This document shows, one piece after another, positions 28,834 through 36,167 of a stretch of 37,539 nt of DNA. The notes beneath the pieces are model-generated. The model made no database searches and had not been told where the DNA came from. It saw nothing but the letters and a program-made list of their open reading frames with translations. Position numbers and translations under genes: made by a program. This DNA is from Euryarchaeota archaeon TMED192. GTDB lineage: Archaea; Thermoplasmatota; Poseidoniia; Poseidoniales; Thalassarchaeaceae. The number at the start of each line of letters is the position of its first letter. Position 1 is the first letter of the stretch. The DNA is taken from positions 128,579 through 166,117 of the forward strand of contig NHIP02000014.1 of NCBI GenBank assembly GCA_002170775.2, written 5' to 3'.

Positions 28834-30267
28834 TCAAAGTTCTTTCATTCTCCAGGTTACCCCAGACTCTCCGTCTTCGACAACTACGCCCAGCTCGGAA
28901 ATTTCGTCCCTGATCCTATCTGCCTTGGCCCAATCACGTTCAGAGCGTGCTTCCTCCCTCATCGCGATGAGGCCCTCGACCTTTCCCCTCATTTCTTCGC
29001 GTCGTTCAGATGCGCGGTCTACCATGTTCTGGAGCGCCTCTTCATCGGGAAGGAGCCCGAGTACATCGCCTGCATATGCTGAAAGCCAGCCCACACAGGC
29101 AAAGGCCACTGAGGAATCCTGAGATGAATTTGCTTGTCTCAGTATCTTGACCACCGATTGCATCTCTGCAATCGCAACCCTTGTATTGAGATCATCATCC
29201 ATTCCTCGTATTAGTGATTCTTCAGCATTTTTGAGTGTCTCAATACCGTCCCATTGAGTTGCCACATCGACCCCTCCTGCTGATATGATCGATTCAATCA
29301 GCCTACCATGATTCTTCTCAGCATCATCAAGAAGAACTTGGTTGAAATCAATCGGTTGTCGATATGGTGCATTGACGAGTGCGTATCTAAGCACCATCGG
29401 ACCGACTGCATCGATGGCGTCGGAAACTGTCCAAAAGTTACCCAGAGACTTCGACATTTTCTCTCCCTCCACGTTTATCATCCCGTTATGCATCCAATGT
29501 TTTGCAAAAGGCTCGACATTGAAACAGCACTCTGATTGGAATATCTCTGCTTCATGATGTGGGAACATTAGGTCTGACCCGCCCCCGTGGATGTCAACTT
29601 GGTTCCCGAAGTGTTCGTGAACCATCGCGGAGCATTCTATATGCCAACCAGGTCTTCCCCTTCCAAAGGGGCTATCCCAGCTCGGCTCACCAGGTTTTGC
29701 AATCTTCCAGAGGGCGAAGTCTCTGTGATCCCTCTTGCCTGCTCCGGTGGACGCAACCCTCCCTCCTGCGCCCGATCGAACCATCTCGAGTGTTTGTCCG
29801 GTTAACTGCCCATACTTTTCGGGCGCAGTATCAATTTCAAAGTAGACTCCATCCTCTGTCAAATACGCATGACCCTTATCCACTAGGGTTTCTATCATTG
29901 AGATAATCCCCTCAATACTTTCTGTAACTCTTGGATAGGCATCAGCATCAAGCACATTGAGTCTATTCATCGAAATCCTGTAATCCGATATGTGACGATT
30001 CGCCACCTCAAGAAAGCTGACACCCTCTCGTTTCGAAGCATCGATTATTGTATCGGATATGTCTGTGAAATTTGTAACATATCTAACACGAACATCTTGG
30101 AATCTTAGCCATCTCACTAGGGTGTCGAATGCTATGGCTTGACGGGCATGGCCGATATGGCTGGGCGAATAGGGAGTGATCCCACAGGCATATATCGTGA
30201 CTTCTTCGCCTGAGATGTCAATCTCCTGCTTCGTTCGCGATGATGTGTTGAAAAGCCTCAGAGGCAC
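28834..30267 (-). CDS. cysS: cysteinyl-tRNA synthetase
   Basis: YACGITPYSPSHIGHARQAIAFDTLVRWL, GGSDLMFPHHEAEIFQSE, GEKMSKSLGNF. Start inferred at GTG 30265-30267 (MPLRLFNTSSR); the track ORF extends to 30324. Confidence 0.95.
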   Translation of the reverse strand: MPLRLFNTSSRTKQEIDISGEEVTIYACGITPYSPSHIGHARQAIAFDTLVRWLRFQDVRVRYVTNFTDISDTIIDASKREGVSFLEVANRHISDYRISMNRLNVLDADAYPRVTESIEGIISMIETLVDKGHAYLTEDGVYFEIDTAPEKYGQLTGQTLEMVRSGAGGRVASTGAGKRDHRDFALWKIAKPGEPSWDSPFGRGRPGWHIECSAMVHEHFGNQVDIHGGGSDLMFPHHEAEIFQSECCFNVEPFAKHWMHNGMINVEGEKMSKSLGNFWTVSDAIDAVGPMVLRYALVNAPYRQPIDFNQVLLDDAEKNHGRLIESIISAGGVDVATQWDGIETLKNAEESLIRGMDDDLNTRVAIAEMQSVVKILRQANSSQDSSVAFACVGWLSAYAGDVLGLLPDEEALQNMVDRASERREEMRGKVEGLIAMREEARSERDWAKADRIRDEISELGVVVEDGESGVTWRMKEL

Positions 30268-30289
30268 ATATGGCCCTCTTATGCTAAGG

Positions 30290-30985
30290 TCATGAACTTC
30301 TCGCCGCTTTAACCAAAGCAGCATACATCTGATACTGATTTATTCTCTCCGGGTGCCATTGCAGTCCATGGAAGAATTTCAGATGTTCATACATAACTGA
30401 CTCAACAAGGCCATCATGATTTGCTCTTCCAGTCACTTTCAGATTCCCAGTATCTCGAACTCCCTGGTGGTGCGTGGAATTAACGGAGATACTTTTTCCC
30501 AGCACCCTGTGAATTTCGGTTCCCTGTTCGAAAGTAACTTCATGATCAGAAAACGCACCATTCCATGAACCATGCGACTCATACCCAGGGGTTTTCGGGA
30601 GATGTTGGTGCATGGAACCACCTTCCGAAACACACATTATTTGCATTCCTCGGCATATACCCAATACAGGGAGATCCGCTTCAATTGAGGCCTTGATTAG
30701 TGCAATTTCACGTATATCTTGCTCGGGATACGTGTCGAGAGTATCAGGATCTAGATCGGCCCCGTACATGGAGGGATCAATATCCGGCCCACCGGAGATG
30801 ACGAGCCCGTCTATTCCAGATATTATGTCAGTAGTACCATCTTCCGGCGGAAGTATGACTGGGATGCCTCCCCCCTCTATCACAGCAAGAGCGTAAGTTG
30901 CAGGTATCACGGTCGCATCCATGTCCCATGGGCCCCATTTCGTCATGCGAGTGGGCGCAGTAATCCCAATTACAGGTCTATTCAT
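30290..30985 (-). CDS. class I glutamine amidotransferase-like peptidase C26 (PuuD-like gamma-Glu hydrolase)
   Basis: MNRPVIGITAP start, DGLVISGGPDIDPSMYG, LPVLGICRGMQIMCVSEGG (nucleophile Cys), GLQWHPE (His/Glu). Start trimmed from the ORF-track start at 31069. Confidence 0.9.
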   Translation of the reverse strand: MNRPVIGITAPTRMTKWGPWDMDATVIPATYALAVIEGGGIPVILPPEDGTTDIISGIDGLVISGGPDIDPSMYGADLDPDTLDTYPEQDIREIALIKASIEADLPVLGICRGMQIMCVSEGGSMHQHLPKTPGYESHGSWNGAFSDHEVTFEQGTEIHRVLGKSISVNSTHHQGVRDTGNLKVTGRANHDGLVESVMYEHLKFFHGLQWHPERINQYQMYAALVKAARSS

Positions 30986-31022
30986 GCAAACTCCTCTGAG
31001 CCAGAGGGGATGAACCCACCCA

Positions 31023-31706
31023 TCAAATCGCTGCTTGTACAAGTGCAGATATGAGCGACTTTTGGCCAAGAGCCTCCGGATGCCACTGTACCGACATCAC
31101 GAACTTCTGAAGAGGATCTTCTAAACCCTCAATCAGACCATCTTCCGATCTGGCATTCACCTCCAAGCTCCCCGATTCAGATACGCCCTGGTGGTGTGCA
31201 GAGTTCACATTGGAAGACAGTCCAAGAATCTTTGAGAGTCTCGATTCAGGCACTATGGATACCGAATGTTTGGACCATTTTCCGCCCCATGCACCATGTT
31301 TTTCGAAAGGGGGGGTCGTGGGGAGGTGCTGATGAAGAAAACCTCCATACGAGACAGCCATGAGCTGATGCCCCCTGCAGATGCCGAGTATCGGCAACCC
31401 TCTTTTCTTTGCAGAATCAATCAGTGCAAGCTCCCACAAGTCCTGGGAGGGTCGTACATCATTTGTTTCAGGCATAGAATCGCGTCCATACGTGGCTGGA
31501 TCGATATCCCTGCCCCCAGCAATTATCAGCGCGTCTATCGTACCGACACATGATTCAGGATCCCCTCCCTCAGATAATATCAGTGGTAGGCCGCCACACT
31601 CCTCTACAATCGTGGTGTAATTCCACGGGAGCATGACTACTTCGCGATCATCAGATTCGTAATCTCTTTTGTTGATGGAAGAAGTTATGCCGATTCTCGG
31701 TTTCAC
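31023..31706 (-). CDS. class I glutamine amidotransferase-like peptidase C26, second tandem paralog
   Basis: RIGITSSINKRDY, DALIIAGGRDIDPATYG, LPILGICRGHQLMAVSYGG, SVQWHPEALG. Confidence 0.9.
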   Translation of the reverse strand: MKPRIGITSSINKRDYESDDREVVMLPWNYTTIVEECGGLPLILSEGGDPESCVGTIDALIIAGGRDIDPATYGRDSMPETNDVRPSQDLWELALIDSAKKRGLPILGICRGHQLMAVSYGGFLHQHLPTTPPFEKHGAWGGKWSKHSVSIVPESRLSKILGLSSNVNSAHHQGVSESGSLEVNARSEDGLIEGLEDPLQKFVMSVQWHPEALGQKSLISALVQAAI

Positions 31707-31711
31707 TCGAA

Positions 31712-32122
31712 TCAGCCCTCTCGTACAAGGCGAGCATGTCTGAATGATTTGACTCCAGCAAATATGAAGGAGGCCCCAACAAGCACAAGCAACATGTGTG
31801 AAATCAGTCCAAGATTCGACATTTCCGAGAAATTCTTAACCATTCTCCACCCTCCTGCTAGCAACATAATCAAGGCCACTACCATTGAAACATGCATGTA
31901 GTGATGTCTATTCGCCTCGTTGAATTTTGAAAGTACGCCCATCATAACTAGTGGGAGGCCCATGAAAGCCGGAATCATTGCGGTTATGGAGGGATCTGAA
32001 CCCTCTGCAGGGGTCTGGGCAAAATAAGAGAATAAGCCCCAGAAAATCAGGATGCAGCCATACATGTTCGCGAGTCCGGGAATTGTTATTCCCCATTGGG
32101 TAAATTCTTCGCTCATGGGCAT
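31712..32122 (-). CDS. multi-TM membrane protein of unknown function
   Basis: About four hydrophobic segments. Directly follows the HdrD/EtfD-like gene. Start inferred at ATG 32122 (MPMSEEF); the track ORF begins at 32179 with TTG. Confidence 0.6.
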   Translation of the reverse strand: MPMSEEFTQWGITIPGLANMYGCILIFWGLFSYFAQTPAEGSDPSITAMIPAFMGLPLVMMGVLSKFNEANRHHYMHVSMVVALIMLLAGGWRMVKNFSEMSNLGLISHMLLVLVGASFIFAGVKSFRHARLVREG

Positions 32123-32179
32123 TCGTGTCAGAAGCGATTTATGATAATCTCGATTGAACACTTGGCCTGGGTCTTGCAA

Positions 32180-34249
32180 CTAATCCAAAACGCGATTCCG
32201 ATTTAGAGTATCTTTTCGATTACCCTGCATGTGAGGGTAAGATGCAGCAAGCCTAGATTCGGTTGTGACGCCATCCCCCTCCTCTTCCATTTTGACCATT
32301 TTCTCCCACAGAATCTCAGCTAGATCTTTGACATCCATTTCACACCCGATTGAGTCTAAGCCGTCTTTCACCATCACGGAACAAAAAGGACATCCTATCG
32401 CAACTGTATCAGCACCTGTTTCTGCCAACTCCTTCGCCCTGATCACATTGACGCGTTTATCCGCGTCCTCCTCCATCCACATTTGCGCACCCCCTGCACC
32501 GCAGCAAAAAGAATCAGTTCCGTGACGTTCCACTTCAACGTCCACTCCCCCGATGACCGCTCTTGGAGCTTCGACCTCCCCTCCAATCCTCCCAAGATAA
32601 CAAGGGTCATGGAATGTCACACTATCTTCATGATCCGTAATTCTCGGCAAACGCCCTTCGTCCTGTAATTTGGCTAAGATTTGTGAATGATGTAGCACCT
32701 CAAGCTTATCCGCGCCGTAATCGGGATATTCTTTGCCAAGCGTATGGAAGCAGTGGGGACATGATGCAACGATTCTTTTCACGCCTAATTCTTGGAATGT
32801 AGACACATTGGCTTCTGCAAGCATCTGGAAAAGATACTCATTCCCAGCTCTTCGTGCTGGATCGCCGGAGCACCCCTCTTGCATGCCCAATATGCCTACG
32901 TCCAATCCTGCTTCTTTCAATAGAGATATCGTGGCCCTAGCAACTTTTTGGTTCCGCTCATCGAAACTCGCCGCGCAACCAACGAAGTAAATGTATTCAG
33001 CCGGCTCCCCTATTTTCACATCAAGGTCGCTAGCCCAATCACCTCTCTCATGAGCCCCAAATCCATATGGATTAGATCCAGATTCTAAATTACCCATGGC
33101 GACGTTCAACTGCTCTGGATATTCCATGGTCTCCATCATGGCATTTCGTCGAAGATCAGTCAATTTTGGAACGTGTTCGATGTAAAGAGGACAAGCATCG
33201 ACACAGGCGTGGCAGGTAGTACAAGCCCATACCGCATCTGCGGACAAACGTTGCATCATGGTTTCATCAGGAGTCTCCCCGGAGAGTAATATCGGGGCAT
33301 GTTCATTGGCATATGATCTGACATCATGTACTATCTGCATGGGATTGAGCGCCTTCCCTGACTCATACGCCGGGCACACGTCCTGACACCTCGCACAAGA
33401 GGTGCATGCCCATCCATCAATCAGCTGCCTCCAGGTATATTGGTCGAATGTTGAGACTCCAAAAGTATCAATGTCTAATTCCTCAAGGGGGACGGCCATG
33501 CCACTGTCATCGATCGCCAATGGCCGCATTTTTGCCATAGGTGTACGATCGAAGAACAACACGTTAGGAAGTGCCATTACTAGGTGCATATGTTTGGAAA
33601 GAGGAATTAGGATGAGAAAGGAACATATTGCTATCATGTGCATCCAGTAGGACACGATAACAAAGGCCTCGGAGACTCCTGCTTGAGCAACTAAGTAGCC
33701 CAGGGGCTCCCAAAACGGGGACGGACCCTCAGCAGACTCAACCACGAACGAGGTGGTCGTAATTGTGAATATCAGAACAAGTATCGCATTTCCCTCTAAC
33801 TGGGATTTTCCTTTCAACTTCTCAGGCGTAAAAACCACCCTCCTCGTCAAAGCTGCTACACACCCAATTAACGCAGAGGTGTACCCGAGCTCGACCATCC
33901 CATTCCACGGTCCAACGAGCACCTTAGGGAGGAATGACCCTGAGAACCAATTTGCAGTAGCAAGATCGAACATATCGCTGGATAGCATAAGGAATCCCCA
34001 GAACATGAGCACATGCAGACCCCCTGCTACACGATCCTCAAGTACGCGCTTTTGACCCAGCCATCCCGTTGCGACTTCTACCACTCTGCTGAACCAAGCA
34101 TCTGTTCTGGGGTCCGAACTGCCTCTTAGAACCAGCCTAATAGCCTTCTGAACCTGATAGGTGAAGAACGCAATTGAGACGCCCCCCAATACAATGAGTA
34201 GGGCCCATCCTGGGATGCCGTTGTACTCGATGAGTAGGGGGTGTTCCAT
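32180..34249 (-). CDS. membrane-integral HdrD/EtfD-like (DUF224-type) iron-sulfur oxidoreductase
   Basis: N-terminal TM domain, two ferredoxin-type clusters (CTSCARCQDVCPAY, CTTCHACVDACPLY), two CCG-type regions (SCPHCFHTLGKEYPDYG, FHDPCYLGR...FCCGAGG). Start inferred at ATG 34247-34249 (MEHPLLIEYNG). Confidence 0.88.
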   Translation of the reverse strand: MEHPLLIEYNGIPGWALLIVLGGVSIAFFTYQVQKAIRLVLRGSSDPRTDAWFSRVVEVATGWLGQKRVLEDRVAGGLHVLMFWGFLMLSSDMFDLATANWFSGSFLPKVLVGPWNGMVELGYTSALIGCVAALTRRVVFTPEKLKGKSQLEGNAILVLIFTITTTSFVVESAEGPSPFWEPLGYLVAQAGVSEAFVIVSYWMHMIAICSFLILIPLSKHMHLVMALPNVLFFDRTPMAKMRPLAIDDSGMAVPLEELDIDTFGVSTFDQYTWRQLIDGWACTSCARCQDVCPAYESGKALNPMQIVHDVRSYANEHAPILLSGETPDETMMQRLSADAVWACTTCHACVDACPLYIEHVPKLTDLRRNAMMETMEYPEQLNVAMGNLESGSNPYGFGAHERGDWASDLDVKIGEPAEYIYFVGCAASFDERNQKVARATISLLKEAGLDVGILGMQEGCSGDPARRAGNEYLFQMLAEANVSTFQELGVKRIVASCPHCFHTLGKEYPDYGADKLEVLHHSQILAKLQDEGRLPRITDHEDSVTFHDPCYLGRIGGEVEAPRAVIGGVDVEVERHGTDSFCCGAGGAQMWMEEDADKRVNVIRAKELAETGADTVAIGCPFCSVMVKDGLDSIGCEMDVKDLAEILWEKMVKMEEEGDGVTTESRLAASYPHMQGNRKDTLNRNRVLD

Positions 34250-34359
34250 CCAGAATCGCTCCGCGGGGGTGTCCCGTTGAATGATGTTAATTGCATTGAG
34301 GCCTTGAACATCACGTAAGCACACGAAGGGGCTATCCCCAATACCGAGTACGAGGGGCC

Positions 34360-35325
34360 ATGGCGGAGGCGCGTGCACCTGGAAAGGCAATCCTGTTCGG
34401 AGAGCATGCAGTTGTCTATGGCCATCCTGCTGTTGCTGTTGCAATTGAAGCAGGCGTAAATGTCGCGGTTTCAAATAATAAAGAATGGGCAGTTGAGGGT
34501 AGACCACTAGACTCGGTAAGACATCCGCACCTGAAATCAATTATATCTAGGATGCGAAGGGGGTCAGGACCATTTTCCTTCCAGATTTCCAGTACACTTT
34601 TTTCTGCAGCCGGCCAAGGGTCCTCCGCAGCCTTGTCCGTGGCCGCACATCTCGCTCTTAGAAGCCATATTGGTGAATCTTCGAACCTGATAGATGCTGC
34701 CAGATCCGCTCATTTAGCGGAGGCCTATGCCCAGTCCGGACGCGCTAGCCCGACAGACACGGCCACCAGCGCTCTTGGCGGTTGCGTCGTTGTTTCCTCA
34801 TCGCTCCCACCTATGGCAAAGCACGTGTTTGGATCAGAATTGGAAACATCTGAGGGCCTCCGTACTTGGGATGTGGGAACTATTGAACTCCCAATTGATT
34901 CTGATCCTCCATACTTAGTTCTTGGATTCACTGGAAATCCATCGAAAACAGGTAAAATGGTCGCCATGGTCGCAGATTTGATATCCTCGAATTCTGAACG
35001 GAAATCAGATCTAGATTCAATCGGAGAAATCACTGCCGTAGGGCTTGTCGCTCTCGCCTCTGCTGAATGGGAAGCAGTTGGGATGGCCATGGATGCATGC
35101 CACGATAGGCTCGAAGCACTGAACCTAAGCACGCCATTCTTGGAGAAGTTGATCTCATCCGTGCGCCCTTACTCCCTTGGATCCAAACTTACCGGTGCGG
35201 GAGGGGGCGGATGCATGATGGCTCTGACAAGAGATCCCGAACGTGTCGCTCAGATGATAGAGCTACACGGCGCGAGAGCTATGATAAGCTCGTTTTACAA
35301 TGAAGGGGCGCAGATTTTAATCTGA
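34360..35325 (+). CDS. mvk: mevalonate kinase
   Basis: ARAPGKAILFGEHAVVYGHPAVAVAI, SAAGQGSSAALSVAAHLALRS, KLTGAGGGGCMMAL: GHMP kinase motifs. Confidence 0.95.
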   Translation: MAEARAPGKAILFGEHAVVYGHPAVAVAIEAGVNVAVSNNKEWAVEGRPLDSVRHPHLKSIISRMRRGSGPFSFQISSTLFSAAGQGSSAALSVAAHLALRSHIGESSNLIDAARSAHLAEAYAQSGRASPTDTATSALGGCVVVSSSLPPMAKHVFGSELETSEGLRTWDVGTIELPIDSDPPYLVLGFTGNPSKTGKMVAMVADLISSNSERKSDLDSIGEITAVGLVALASAEWEAVGMAMDACHDRLEALNLSTPFLEKLISSVRPYSLGSKLTGAGGGGCMMALTRDPERVAQMIELHGARAMISSFYNEGAQILI

Positions 35326-35342
35326 TTTCCTGCCACACCCCC

Positions 35343-35359
35343 TTATATATGGTATATAA
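35343..35359 (+). promoter_or_regulatory. double TATA-box-like element upstream of tbp
   Basis: TTATATAT (35343-35350) and TATATAA (35353-35359) directly upstream of the tbp ATG at 35372. Confidence 0.6.
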
Positions 35360-35371
35360 CTGCGGAATGAC

Positions 35372-36124
35372 ATGAAGAGTGATGAAGAACGGTTGACGGT
35401 GGTCAACGTAGTCGCATCTACAAGAGTCGCTGAAGAACTGGATCTGCCCGATATCGCAATCCAGCTGAATTGTGAATATGAGCCAGAGCAGTTTCCCGGT
35501 GTCGTGTACCGTGTAGTAGACCCGAAACTTGCAATCTTGATGTTTAGATCGGGAAGAGCCGTGTGCACAGGCGGGAAGAATGAGGAGAATATCCACGAAG
35601 GAATCACCCGCATGATAGGGGATCTGAGAGCAGCAGGAATCGAAACTTGGGAGATAGAAGATGTCAAGATTGAGGTTCAGAACATGGTGGCCACATATGC
35701 ATTGCATTATCCTGAAGATTACGACGGAACTGCACGCATGGACGACATCAACACCCGTGTGATAGATCTTGATGGTGGAGAAATCCGTCCCGCTGATGAT
35801 GAAGAGATTGAAGTCTGGAATGCTATGACAAAAGAAGAGCAAGAAAAGTTCGGCGAATTCCAAATTCGTGGAATAAAGCAGGGAGAACCACTGGCTACAA
35901 TGCCCAGGAAACTGAATCTGAACAACCTTACTTTTCACCTGCCTTTCGACAAGGTGGAATATGAGCCAGAGCAGTTCCCAGGCCTGATTTACAGGTTAGA
36001 CTACCCGCGTGTCGTGTGTTTGATTTTCGGAAGCGGTAAGATGGTGATAACCGGCGCGAGAAGGAAAGATGAGATTTTAGAAGCCGTCCAATTCATCCAA
36101 GATGAATTGGCCGACCTTCTCTGA
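35372..36124 (+). CDS. tbp: TATA-box-binding protein with an internal insertion in repeat 2
   Basis: Two TBP repeats: VVNVVAST...CEYEPEQFPGVVYRVVDPKLAILMFRSGRAVCTGGK and VQNMVATYAL-[insert]-LNLNNLTFHLPFDKVEYEPEQFPGLIYRLDYPRVVCLIFGSGKMVITGARRK. Confidence 0.95.
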   Translation: MKSDEERLTVVNVVASTRVAEELDLPDIAIQLNCEYEPEQFPGVVYRVVDPKLAILMFRSGRAVCTGGKNEENIHEGITRMIGDLRAAGIETWEIEDVKIEVQNMVATYALHYPEDYDGTARMDDINTRVIDLDGGEIRPADDEEIEVWNAMTKEEQEKFGEFQIRGIKQGEPLATMPRKLNLNNLTFHLPFDKVEYEPEQFPGLIYRLDYPRVVCLIFGSGKMVITGARRKDEILEAVQFIQDELADLL

Positions 36125-36167
36125 GACCACGACAAGTGATTATACCCTTGACTTCCGTCAATGGGTC

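Noticed and set aside
30986-31069. Upstream extension of the 30290..31069 ORF overlapping the second C26 gene
   Set aside because: Family members start at the conserved (K/R)P-IGIT motif, and an ATG occurs exactly there (30985). The extension is in the other gene's coding sequence.
34250-34540. N-terminal extension of the 32180..34540 minus ORF, including a poly-Gln-like stretch (LLQLQQQQQ)
   Set aside because: It is antisense to the well-supported mevalonate kinase 5' end (CTGCTGTTGCTGTTGCAATTGAAG). The conserved membrane protein most likely starts at 34249.
35279-35938. 219-aa minus ORF (Cys/His-rich)
   Set aside because: Antisense to tbp and the end of mvk. Codon shadow rather than a gene.
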